DNA of 41,837 bases from NCBI GenBank assembly GCA_020438355.1, contig JAGQUT010000017.1, positions 1 to 41,837 on the forward strand, in the 5' to 3' direction. The notes under the pieces were generated by a model that did not search any database, was not told the DNA's origin, and saw only the letters and a program-made list of their open reading frames with translations. Position 1 is the stretch's first letter, and the number at the start of each line of letters is the position of its first letter. The DNA comes from Solirubrobacterales bacterium. Lineage in GTDB: Bacteria > Actinomycetota > Thermoleophilia > Solirubrobacterales > 70-9. A program made the position numbers and the translations under genes. Shown here piece by piece: positions 35,301-41,837 of the stretch.

Positions 35301-38300
35301 ATCCCGGACAACTACGTGGTGCCGGTCGGCTCGGACCACACCGTCACGATCACCTTCCAGACCCGGGTCACCGATGTTTCAGCGAATGTCCGGGGCCAGA
35401 ACCGCACCAACCAGGCGAACATCGCCTGGACCGACGGTTCCGCCAGAAGCAAGAACTCGAACTCGGTCTCGACGACCATCGTCGAGCCGCTGATCTCGCA
35501 GACGAAGACGAACAACAAGTCATCGAACGCGAAGCCGAACGACGTCGTGACCTACACCCTGGTCACCGCCAACTCGAACTCGTCGAACGTCAGCATTGCC
35601 CATGACGTCGTGATCAAGGATGTCGTTCCGGCTGGAATCACCCTGATCGACGGCGGGGGCAACCCGCTCGCCGACGGCGCGGTCGTCCCGGGCACCGGCG
35701 GAGCCACATGGAACGCCGCCACGAGGACCATCACCTCCGCTGCATCACCGGCGATCAACATCAACCCGGGCAGCAACGTCACCTGGACCTACCAGGCAAA
35801 GATCGACTCACCGGCGGTCGCCGGCAGCGTGTTCACCAACACCGCCAATGCCCGCACCACCTCGATCGACGGATCCAACCCGAACGAACGGACTGCATCG
35901 AGCGGCACCAACACCGGCTACGTCGCTTCCTCCAGTAGCAACGTCCGGGTTGGCGGCAGCTCGGTGACCAAGTCAGTCGATCCCGCGTGGGTCACCATCG
36001 GCACGCCGATGACCTACAAGGCGACGGTCACGATCCCGAAGAACCTGAAGTTCTTCAACCTGACCGTGCTTGACCTGCTCCCCGACTCGATTGATTTCGA
36101 CGGCTACGTCGGCTCGAGCTGCATCAGCGGCTGCTCGGTTTCCAACCCGGCTCCGACCGTCCAGAACTACAACGCCCAGGTCGCCCCCTCGGCTACCACA
36201 ATCGGATGGGACCTCGGCACCGTAGATGCCGGATCCGCCGATCGCGTCATCGAGTTCACCTACAAGGCCCATGTCCGTGACACCCACCGCAACGGTGGCG
36301 CCAAGGTCCTGGCCGGCGAGAACATCGTCAACAAGGTCAACTCGATGTCCAACACATCGGTCAAGTTCACCTTCGATCCGAACGTGATCAGGCCGACCAA
36401 CGGATTCGACCACCTCTCGCCCGAGGCCAAGACGACGACCCCGGTGCGCGAGCCCAAGGTCACGCTTGACAAGAAGGTGAAGATCGGTGCCGGGAGCTTC
36501 GTTGACGGACCGGCCCAGAGCCAGCCCGGTGACGCACTGACCTATCGCATCGTCGTCACAAACAGCGGCACCAGCCCGGCCTACGACCTGGTGGTCGACG
36601 ACATGCCCGATGCCGAGCTCACCAACGTTGTGCTCGATCAGGGATCTTCCTTCAACACCAAGGCGTGGAGTGCCGGCGACCGATCGATGCGCTGGGTCAT
36701 CCCCGGCCCGGTCAACCCCGGCCAGAGCGTCACGCTGACCTACACCGCCAACGCCGTCTCCTCGGCCCAGCTCGCCAACGGCGACTCTGCGATCAACACT
36801 GCCGGTTCTTCCTACTGGGGCATCCCGGTGGCCGAGCGGACCAACCCGTGGACCTACCGCGGTTATGACAGCAACCAGGACACGGTCCGGATCGACTTCG
36901 AGTTCCCCGAACTGACAGTCGTGAAGACCACAGCGGCGCCGGGCTTCCCGGATATCGCCGACGCGCAGGTGGAGCAGCCCTTCGGCTGGAGGATCGTCGT
37001 GACCAACTCGGCGACCACCGCGAAGGCCTTCGACACCGTGGTGCGCGACGTGCTGCCGCCGCACTGGACCTACAACGCCGGATCGACCGTTATCACCGGA
37101 GCCACCGGCGGAGACCCGTCGGTCGCGACGGACCCGGCTGGTGACGTCCTGACCTGGAGCTTCAACGGCCAGGTGATCCAGCCCGGAGCGAGCGTCGTGA
37201 TCAGGTTCACCGCGACCCCGCAGCTCCCGGCCCGCGCTAACCCGCCGGTCCAGGTCAACGACGCGGATGCGACGACCAGGGACGCCAGCGGCGCCAATGG
37301 CAACAAGACCGGTCCCTACAAGGACGAGGATGATGCCAAGGCGACCCTGAAGTTCCCGATCGCCGATCTCAAGATCGAGAAGTCGGCACCGGCCCAGGTC
37401 AACGTGCTCGACGAGTTCGACTACGTGCTCAAGGTGACCAACAAGGGTCCGGACACGGCTACCCAGGTCGCGATCAGCGACCCGCTGCCGGCCGGCCTCC
37501 AGTTCGTCTCCTCGGCTGACTGCACCGCTGCGATTTCCTGCAGCCTCGGGACCATGGTCTCGGGTGCTTCGAAGACCGTGACCATCCGGGTCAAAGCGAC
37601 CTTCGCTGCCGGCGGCAACACGGTCCACAACGTGGCCACCGTGACCGGCAAGGAATGGGAGCCGACTCCGGAGGACAACACGGATGACGCTGACACCTTC
37701 GTCGTCGGTGTTCCCGATCTGAAGATCACGAAGACTGCCGTGCCGACGAATGCGCGTCCGGGCCAGACGGTTACTTACACGCTGAAGGCCGAGAACATCG
37801 GTAATGCGCGTGCGGAGAACGTTGTGATCACGGATCCGGTTCCGGTTGGTCTGACCTTCGTGAGTGCTGACGCTCCCTGTGTCGAGGCCGCTGGCACGGT
37901 GACCTGCGCGATCGGTTCGCTTGATCCGGGTGAGGTGAAGACCTACCAGGTGAAGGCGACCGTGGATCAGTGGGGTGATGCTGATCCGACCCAGAACCAC
38001 CAGCTTGACGTCCAGAAGGTTGAAACCCAGATTGATCTGAATCCGGGTGAAGTGAAGACGATCCAGGCGGTCTGCCCGTCGGGTTACTTCGCTTCTGACG
38101 GTTCGGTCCGGATCGACCATGTCGATCAGGGCACCGGTGACTGGACTGCTCCGCAGGTTCTGGAGTCAAGGGCTGCCGGTCTGGACAGGTGGCAGGGCAC
38201 CGTGAAGAACACGGCGACCGGCCGGGTCCAGGCGAAGATCTTCGCGGTCTGCATCCAGAAGCAGACGGTTGCCGATGGCACCCACACCCATGATCTGATC

Positions 38301-39275
38301 GTCTCCGACGCAATAACCGTCACCGACCTGGTTCCGGTTGCTGGCAAGAAGACCGCGACGCTGATGTGTGGTCCCGGCCAGATCGCGATCCAGCCCGGTT
38401 TCCAGAGCGACAAGGAAGCCGATCTCGTTTACAGCGAGCCGGAGGGCAACGGCTGGAAGTTCGTGCTTGATGTTTCCGAGCCGGCCCAGGTGACCTTCTC
38501 GATTCGCTGCATGACCAGGCAGGTCAGCGTGACCGACGGTCACACCCATGACCTTGCCTTCGAGCATCTGGTGAAGGAGTTCACGATCCCGGCGGGCACC
38601 GTTTCCGAGGCCCAGCTGACCTGCTCCGATGGCGGCAAGGGCATCGTCGCTGACATGGACCTTGATGACGGTCTCGTGTCACTCGGCAACGATCCCCGTC
38701 CGGTCACCCGAGCGTTCAAGATCTACAACCCGACCGACAGTGACCTGAAGGCCAGGCTGAGCCTGCTTTGCCTGGGTCTGCGCACCGCTGGCGAGCATGT
38801 CCCGCCGAAGGTCCTGCAGAACACCGCCTACATCTCGACGACTTCGCTCGAGGAGATCACCACCAACAACCACTCGACCGCGACCGTGATCGCCGAGGAC
38901 ACCGACATTCACGAGCCGATCGATCCGGTTGATCCGGTCAAGCCCACCCCGAACAATCCTGTCGCCAAGACGATCGTCGGCAAGGGCGTCAGCTACTCCG
39001 CCAGCGGAGTCACCTTCACCCTGAAGTGCACTGGCGCCTGTGGCGGAACCGCCAAGCTCAGCACCCTCTCCAGGGTCAAGGCCGGTGGCAAGCAGTTCGC
39101 CAAGGGCACCGTGCTCGCGAAGAGGACCTACTTCGTCGGCAAGGCCGGCACGAAGAAGATCAAGCTTGGCCTGACCAGGGCCGGCAAGGCGATCCTCAAG
39201 TCCGGCAAGGCAAAGAAGGCAATCCTTCGTGTCTCCGGCAAGACCGCCAAGGTGGTCAAGGTCGGAAGGCGCTAG
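32361..39275 (+). CDS. Giant secreted surface protein with tandem DUF11-like repeats
   Basis: About 2304 residues. The ATG at 32361 (CGGAG upstream) is chosen over a GTG at 32337 because it gives a standard signal peptide ending APASA near residue 31. About eleven domains of 110-190 residues begin with a strand of the type VxLxK: near 180, 391, 577, 731, 892, 1045, 1200, 1367, 1518, 1670 and 1787. Each continues with TYTLKVTN-like and DPLPAGL-like strands, as in DUF11/B_ant_repeat modules. Residues about 1900-2140 hold three repeats with cysteine pairs (1905/1964, 2003/2050, 2088/2137) and THTHDL or GHTHDL motifs. A basic Gly/Lys-rich domain ends the protein; no LPXTG or membrane anchor is visible. 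It is probably an adhesin or cell-envelope stalk. Confidence 0.9.
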   Translation: MNPNNRIAVSIIALLALVAGLLVSSAPASAAGTPDLAISASASSPLYGETGTVSVTASLPSGQPKGYNLAFRVVLPKGISYAGGAEFAPTVIADKPNTGETTLLFNNISDLVPNSSQGISFEVNHDKTLFDVGSTYKIDYEAFINTDPRIMPDFDGAGAPIVASSTGNASTSTTSRINAIKISKSEPSREGEILRGVHNHQTIYTLKVRNNLVNPTKGTAIDDWLPADLEFLGCEGDPDNTTDAPTNPGSSEEYPGSGPIKINPVDDCYKPVLVETVMADPDGSGPMPEAVYTHVGWDTGDLAPGQEITYRYRAAVPLSENTLEWSGTEPTPESGAQAANLDNNAVKPALEIQDEQKIVNYAIATGEYQSNTVPFNVSDETTLERTAEDLVVYKSNLTSNQLAQNAINTWELRFRTGEYRYSDEIVVTDTLPSGLCPLGPQNYTTNNDSSDKECDPTGDNPSVPYRDVTENADGTFTITWDKSVLAKLGHTDVSDEFVITFPTRTRSHYQADFKPSTPLLARDSISNKVNLTGDAYSRCVDPGTPDCATPGPQIWSDGQQPEPVVDASSAGQSAPGVVLSKQVAESGSNCVTATWVNTIPTYQPGDTICWRVTLDFPANVDTRQLRVTDFLPRNAAYVPGSYADTSANTTDNAIDTSMSANGVLFWDINDVYVPKGSQKFQVTFKTTIEPTGVLPPVDIEGNLAKFAYSNTAGTSFPLRDQADFQTVTPTLELKKGVRQVDSGTVNNPPIDGVTVRGGNIVTYQVDVKSTRDTKDIQVWDQLPAAYDCSMVSSISDSGICVDGGSGVDRIKWTVPAINDGSTKSLTYKVAIPGTFGPENTYVNKAGVRQYESDTNTGGRYIYTPQNNIDPANPRTPNVPRVDDESNVKTPNVGLVKTRSTSISETGNSASSQATIGELINYTVTATLPQGTTFGKNAKITDTPNSATTQPLTGPATALLNGSPLPAGWSIATVGQTITVNIPDNYVVPVGSDHTVTITFQTRVTDVSANVRGQNRTNQANIAWTDGSARSKNSNSVSTTIVEPLISQTKTNNKSSNAKPNDVVTYTLVTANSNSSNVSIAHDVVIKDVVPAGITLIDGGGNPLADGAVVPGTGGATWNAATRTITSAASPAININPGSNVTWTYQAKIDSPAVAGSVFTNTANARTTSIDGSNPNERTASSGTNTGYVASSSSNVRVGGSSVTKSVDPAWVTIGTPMTYKATVTIPKNLKFFNLTVLDLLPDSIDFDGYVGSSCISGCSVSNPAPTVQNYNAQVAPSATTIGWDLGTVDAGSADRVIEFTYKAHVRDTHRNGGAKVLAGENIVNKVNSMSNTSVKFTFDPNVIRPTNGFDHLSPEAKTTTPVREPKVTLDKKVKIGAGSFVDGPAQSQPGDALTYRIVVTNSGTSPAYDLVVDDMPDAELTNVVLDQGSSFNTKAWSAGDRSMRWVIPGPVNPGQSVTLTYTANAVSSAQLANGDSAINTAGSSYWGIPVAERTNPWTYRGYDSNQDTVRIDFEFPELTVVKTTAAPGFPDIADAQVEQPFGWRIVVTNSATTAKAFDTVVRDVLPPHWTYNAGSTVITGATGGDPSVATDPAGDVLTWSFNGQVIQPGASVVIRFTATPQLPARANPPVQVNDADATTRDASGANGNKTGPYKDEDDAKATLKFPIADLKIEKSAPAQVNVLDEFDYVLKVTNKGPDTATQVAISDPLPAGLQFVSSADCTAAISCSLGTMVSGASKTVTIRVKATFAAGGNTVHNVATVTGKEWEPTPEDNTDDADTFVVGVPDLKITKTAVPTNARPGQTVTYTLKAENIGNARAENVVITDPVPVGLTFVSADAPCVEAAGTVTCAIGSLDPGEVKTYQVKATVDQWGDADPTQNHQLDVQKVETQIDLNPGEVKTIQAVCPSGYFASDGSVRIDHVDQGTGDWTAPQVLESRAAGLDRWQGTVKNTATGRVQAKIFAVCIQKQTVADGTHTHDLIVSDAITVTDLVPVAGKKTATLMCGPGQIAIQPGFQSDKEADLVYSEPEGNGWKFVLDVSEPAQVTFSIRCMTRQVSVTDGHTHDLAFEHLVKEFTIPAGTVSEAQLTCSDGGKGIVADMDLDDGLVSLGNDPRPVTRAFKIYNPTDSDLKARLSLLCLGLRTAGEHVPPKVLQNTAYISTTSLEEITTNNHSTATVIAEDTDIHEPIDPVDPVKPTPNNPVAKTIVGKGVSYSASGVTFTLKCTGACGGTAKLSTLSRVKAGGKQFAKGTVLAKRTYFVGKAGTKKIKLGLTRAGKAILKSGKAKKAILRVSGKTAKVVKVGRR

Positions 39276-39296
39276 GCCCTTCCGAAACGAATTCAG

Positions 39297-39330
39297 GAAG
39301 CCCCGGTCGAAAGGCCGGGGCTTCTTCGTT
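39297..39330 (+). terminator. Intrinsic terminator after the giant gene
   Basis: A 12-bp stem (39297-39308 with 39313-39324, one G-T wobble) closed by a GAAA tetraloop, followed by TTCGTT. It lies 22 bases after the stop at 39275 and may also serve the convergent small gene that ends at 39341. Confidence 0.88.
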
Positions 39331-39340
39331 AAGGCTCGCT

Positions 39341-39661
39341 CTACTCGAAGACGGGAAGATCGCTGGCGAATTCAGTCTTGCCGGACTTCTGGAACTGGAC
39401 GTCGACGGTTTCGTCCTTGTTGTAGAAGCCGACCACTCCGAGCAGCATGAACAGCTTCTTCTTCCCGGTCTTGTCTTCCTTGATGATCTCGCGGGTGAAG
39501 AGGATCTCGTGGTCGCGGATCGCGTAGTCCTCGCCCTCGGACTGGGCGACGCCGTTTACGAAGACGACGATCGGCTTCTCGGCGCCTTCAGGCAGGGTCA
39601 CCCGGCGCCCGGCCGCATATGAACCCTTCGGAATTTTCTGTTCGCTGCTTTCTTCGCTCAT
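39341..39661 (-). CDS. Small conserved-looking hypothetical protein
   Basis: This 106-residue acidic protein starts at the ATG at 39661, which overlaps the upstream gene's stop by 4 bases. It looks beta-rich: IVVFVNGVAQSEGEDYAIRDHEILFTREI resembles the FVNG-x-DY-x-(v/I) sandwich repeat seen in phage tail and carbohydrate-binding proteins. KKKLFMLLGVVGFYNKDETVDVQF follows. No signal peptide. No known family is assigned. The coupling suggests it works with its 114-residue neighbour; both follow citrate synthase. Real coding is supported by the overlap and the strong GC3 pattern. Confidence 0.75.
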   Translation of the reverse strand: MSEESSEQKIPKGSYAAGRRVTLPEGAEKPIVVFVNGVAQSEGEDYAIRDHEILFTREIIKEDKTGKKKLFMLLGVVGFYNKDETVDVQFQKSGKTEFASDLPVFE

Positions 39662-40002
39662 GCGCTCAGGAACATTTTCAACGATTTGATCGCCTGGGGC
39701 AGCGTCGACCCCTCCAGGGTCTGTCGGCGGACACTTCCCGCATAAGGAACGATCCTGAGGTCACCCTGGATGTCGATGCCGGCCGTAGGAGGCTTGAAGA
39801 TGCCCTTGCCGGTGATCTCGATCCGCGCGTTGACGATCTGGGAAGGCTCGTACTCCCGGATAGCACTGACCGGGTCGAGGGGTCCCTCAGAGACCACCTC
39901 GTCCGCGGCTTCGCGGGCAGCGCCGAGGGCAGAGTCGAGATCGTCGAAGGTCTGGCGACTTACGTCAGGGCCGTGCCTGACGGTGAGTTTCCACTGAGCC
40001 AT
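39658..40002 (-). CDS. Small conserved-looking hypothetical protein
   Basis: This 114-residue cytoplasmic protein begins MAQWKLTVRHGPDVSRQTFDD, followed by an alpha-helix (LDSALGAAREAADEVVSEG), the pattern of a small alpha/beta domain. IVNARIEITGKGIF and GIDIQGDLRIVPYAG form the second half, and a short amphipathic helix (LPQAIKSLKMFLSA) ends it. I recall similar proteins in Thermoleophilia genomes but know no function. It starts 33 bases after the citrate synthase stop and overlaps the next gene by 4 bases, so the three genes are probably one transcript. Confidence 0.78.
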   Translation of the reverse strand: MAQWKLTVRHGPDVSRQTFDDLDSALGAAREAADEVVSEGPLDPVSAIREYEPSQIVNARIEITGKGIFKPPTAGIDIQGDLRIVPYAGSVRRQTLEGSTLPQAIKSLKMFLSA

Positions 40003-40035
40003 GCGCTCCCCCTGCCTGGACGGACCGGGATCTGC

Positions 40036-41421
40036 TCAGGAGGGACGGGTGGCCGGACCGGAGATCCGGTCGTCGCCGGTCCTCTCGCCGATCGGCACGT
40101 AGTCTGCCTCGCGCGCCCCGGTGTAGATCTGCCTGGGGCGGGCAATCTTCTTGTCCGGATCCTCGGTCATCTCGAGCCACTGGGCGATCCAGCCTGCCGT
40201 ACGGGCGATCGCAAAGATCACGGTGAACATTCCAGGCGGAATCTTCAGGGCCTCGTAGATGATTCCCGAGTAGAAGTCCACGTTCGGGTAGAGCTTGCGT
40301 GAGGTGAAGAACTCGTCGTCGAGAGCCTGCTTCTCGAGTTCCGTGGCCAGTTCGACAAGGGGGTTGTATTCGGTCGCCTCGAACACCTCGTCGGCATGGC
40401 TCTTGATGATTCGCGCCCGCGGGTCGTAGTTCTTGTAGACCCGGTGGCCGAAGCCCATCAGCTTCTCTTCCCGGTTCTTGACCGCCTCAAGGAAGTCCGG
40501 GATGTTCTCGACCCTTTCGATCCGCCGGAGCATCTGAAGTACCGCCTCGTTGGCGCCACCATGGAGCCTTCCGTAAAGGGCCGCGATGCCCGCCGCCACC
40601 GCCGAGTAGGGGTCCACGTCCGAGGAGCCGACGCCGCGCACGGCGCTGGTCGAGCAGTTCTGCTCATGGTCCGCGTGAAGGATGAAGAGCACGTCGATCG
40701 CCTTTGAAAGCCGGGGATCGGGCTCGTACTTCGTCTCGGTCATCTTGAACATCATCGAGAGGAAGTTCTCCGGGTAAGACAGATCGTTGTCCGGGTAGAC
40801 ATAGGGCAGGCCCATGTTGTGGCGGTAGGAGAAGGCCGCCAGGGTCGGCATCTTGGCGATCAGTCGGATCGTGGCCAGGTAACGCTCGATCGGATCGAGG
40901 ATCTGGTTGGCGTCCGGGTAGAAAGTCGAGAGCGCGCCGGTCGACGCGAGCAGCATTCCCATCGGGTGGGCGTCGTAACGGAAGCCGGTCAGGAACTTCT
41001 TGATGTCCTCGTGGACGAAGGTGTGGTGGGTCACGTCGTGGACCCAGGCCTCCAGCTGAGGCCGGGTCGGCAGGTCACCGAAGACCAGCAGATAGGCGAC
41101 CTCGAGATAGGTCGAGTGCTCGCAGAGCTGCTCGATCGGGATGCCGCGATGTTCGAGGATCCCGGCGTCACCATCGATGTAGGTGATTGACGAACGGCAG
41201 GAAGCAGTGTTGGTGAACGCCGGATCGAAGGCCATCATCCCGAAATCGTCTTCGTGGACCTTGATCTGACGGAGATCGAGAGCCCTGATCGTGTCGTCCT
41301 CGATCGGGAGTTCGTATGTGCGCCCGGTCCGGTTGTCGGTGACGCTAAGGGTGTCGCTCCCGGTGGCTACCCCACCTACGTCGCTCTCCGCGGACGCTTC
41401 ACTCTGCTGTTCGCTCGACAT
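40036..41421 (-). CDS. gltA: Citrate synthase
   Basis: This 461-residue enzyme makes citrate from oxaloacetate and acetyl-CoA at the entry of the TCA cycle. The catalytic triad is visible: H287 in LHGGANEA, H326 in GFGHRVYK and D382 in NVDFYSG. The HADHEQNCSTSAVR segment is near 249. The family and its N-terminal beta domain (about 25-80) fit the GltA (type II-like) class, which can be hexameric and NADH-regulated; regulation here is not shown. The ATG at 41421 has a good GAGGAG a few bases before it. Two small hypothetical genes follow closely. A copy of the dispersed repeat lies upstream, between this gene and the PfkB kinase gene. Confidence 0.96.
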   Translation of the reverse strand: MSSEQQSEASAESDVGGVATGSDTLSVTDNRTGRTYELPIEDDTIRALDLRQIKVHEDDFGMMAFDPAFTNTASCRSSITYIDGDAGILEHRGIPIEQLCEHSTYLEVAYLLVFGDLPTRPQLEAWVHDVTHHTFVHEDIKKFLTGFRYDAHPMGMLLASTGALSTFYPDANQILDPIERYLATIRLIAKMPTLAAFSYRHNMGLPYVYPDNDLSYPENFLSMMFKMTETKYEPDPRLSKAIDVLFILHADHEQNCSTSAVRGVGSSDVDPYSAVAAGIAALYGRLHGGANEAVLQMLRRIERVENIPDFLEAVKNREEKLMGFGHRVYKNYDPRARIIKSHADEVFEATEYNPLVELATELEKQALDDEFFTSRKLYPNVDFYSGIIYEALKIPPGMFTVIFAIARTAGWIAQWLEMTEDPDKKIARPRQIYTGAREADYVPIGERTGDDRISGPATRPS

Positions 41422-41486
41422 GCATCTCCTCGAATCCTGATCTCTTTCTTTGTCGAAATCAGTATTTCAGTTCGGACTTAACTGCA

Positions 41487-41512
41487 AGTCGGCGAGCTTC
41501 GCCCCGCCTCCC
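41487..41512. repeat. Dispersed intergenic palindromic repeat copy 3
   Basis: Identical over 26 bases to 11477-11502. The eight bases TAACTGCA just upstream are also shared with copy 1 (1283-1290), so copies 1 and 3 are related beyond the core. It starts right after the kinase stop region, on the 5' side of citrate synthase. Confidence 0.65.
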
Positions 41513-41515
41513 AGG

Positions 41516-41837
41516 TCAGGCGCCTGGTGCGGTGAAGTCGGTCATGGAGCGGAGTGCGACCAGACGGGACTCGATCTCGTCTCGGGTCAGCCTCCCGACT
41601 CTTTCGGTTCCGAACTCCTCGACGTTGAACGAAGCGAGCACCGTCCCGTATCCCATCGCGGTCCTGAGCGCTCCGGCATCGATATCGCCGGCTTCGCCGT
41701 CCAGGTAACCGAGGAAGCCGCCAGCAAAGGAATCGCCGGCACCGGTCGGATCCCTTACATCCTCGAGGGGAAAGCCCGGGAGGGCGAAGAATCCACCCGG
41801 GGTGAAGAGCGCGGCTCCGTATTCGCCCTGTTTGGCG
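41516..41837 (-). CDS. PfkB-family sugar/nucleoside kinase, N-terminus cut by window edge
   Basis: I translated the last 107 codons from the right edge to the TGA at 41516-41518. The PfkB signature 2, DPTGAGDSFAGGFLGYL, is near the centre; its Asp is the catalytic base and GAGD forms the anion hole. The rest of the protein (about 200 residues) lies beyond the window. The family phosphorylates ribose, fructose, adenosine or related substrates with ATP. The gene is upstream of citrate synthase on the same strand, with a repeat in the 94-base gap. The substrate cannot be told from this end alone; adenosine kinase-like and ribokinase-like enzymes are both possible. Confidence 0.88.
   Translation of the reverse strand, partial: AKQGEYGAALFTPGGFFALPGFPLEDVRDPTGAGDSFAGGFLGYLDGEAGDIDAGALRTAMGYGTVLASFNVEEFGTERVGRLTRDEIESRLVALRSMTDFTAPGA

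Noticed and set aside
33822-35339. Open frame of 505 codons antisense to the giant gene
   Set aside because: Same reason; low-complexity RGD/VDR-rich translation and no start signals.
35973-38120. Open frame of 715 codons antisense to the giant gene
   Set aside because: Long antisense frames are expected in high-GC genes with C/G third positions; composition is Arg/Gly/Asp/Val-rich with no domain, and the sense frame has clear repeats and a signal peptide.
1-41837. Prophage, defence island or insertion sequence
   Set aside because: No integrase, transposase, terminase, restriction or nuclease genes and no flanking repeats were seen.

Overview
The window is high-GC DNA with strong G/C third-position bias and few gaps. 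The gene content points to an actinobacterium, most likely the Thermoleophilia/Solirubrobacterales type. The reasons are an actinobacterial-style fused 2-oxoglutarate dehydrogenase, a DPPR-synthase-like UbiA protein, a c-di-AMP riboswitch ahead of a cell-wall hydrolase, and a giant secreted repeat protein with a basic tail. The lineage is inferred from content, not from a marker gene. I see no tRNA, rRNA, CRISPR array, insertion sequence or phage gene. Both edges cut genes.

1-11.5 kb is a polyamine uptake and catabolism island arranged divergently. On the minus strand lie an APC permease, a spermidine/putrescine ABC transporter (potA-potD-potB-potC) and an aldehyde dehydrogenase cut by the left edge. 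On the plus strand lie a class III aminotransferase (putrescine:pyruvate type), alanine dehydrogenase and a gamma-aminobutyraldehyde-type dehydrogenase. Read together: import putrescine, transfer its amino group to pyruvate, recycle the alanine to pyruvate plus ammonium, and oxidise the aldehyde to GABA.

11.5-18.2 kb is mixed. A secreted trypsin-like protease overlaps a secreted propeller-like protein. An acyl-CoA dehydrogenase overlaps an aldo/keto reductase. An NlpC/P60-type hydrolase follows a clear ydaO-class (c-di-AMP) riboswitch and seems to lack a canonical start codon for its full signal peptide. An SDR enzyme follows on the plus strand.

18.2-26.2 kb carries TCA-cycle genes: aconitase (plus) and a single polypeptide joining two lipoyl domains, a peripheral-subunit-binding domain, an E2 acyltransferase core and an E1 2-oxoglutarate dehydrogenase (minus). 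Citrate synthase lies at 40.0-41.4 kb beside two small conserved-looking genes of unknown function. A 405-base gap at 21.5-21.9 kb holds three perfect hairpins and a plausible promoter.

26.3-31.1 kb holds the most suggestive candidate system. A two-domain fatty acyl-CoA reductase (Marinobacter type) is followed after 2 bases by an alkyl-DHAP-synthase-like flavoprotein. Together they could make fatty alcohol and insert it as an ether-linked chain into a glycerolipid precursor. Convergent to them is a tautomerase-tetR pair whose promoter carries two perfect palindromes; a closely related 15-mer lies upstream of the reductase operon.

31.2-39.3 kb: a UbiA-family phosphoribosyltransferase-like membrane enzyme, then a 2304-residue secreted protein with about eleven DUF11-like repeats, a Cys-paired triple repeat near the C-terminus, a codon-usage shift in its last part, and a strong intrinsic terminator.
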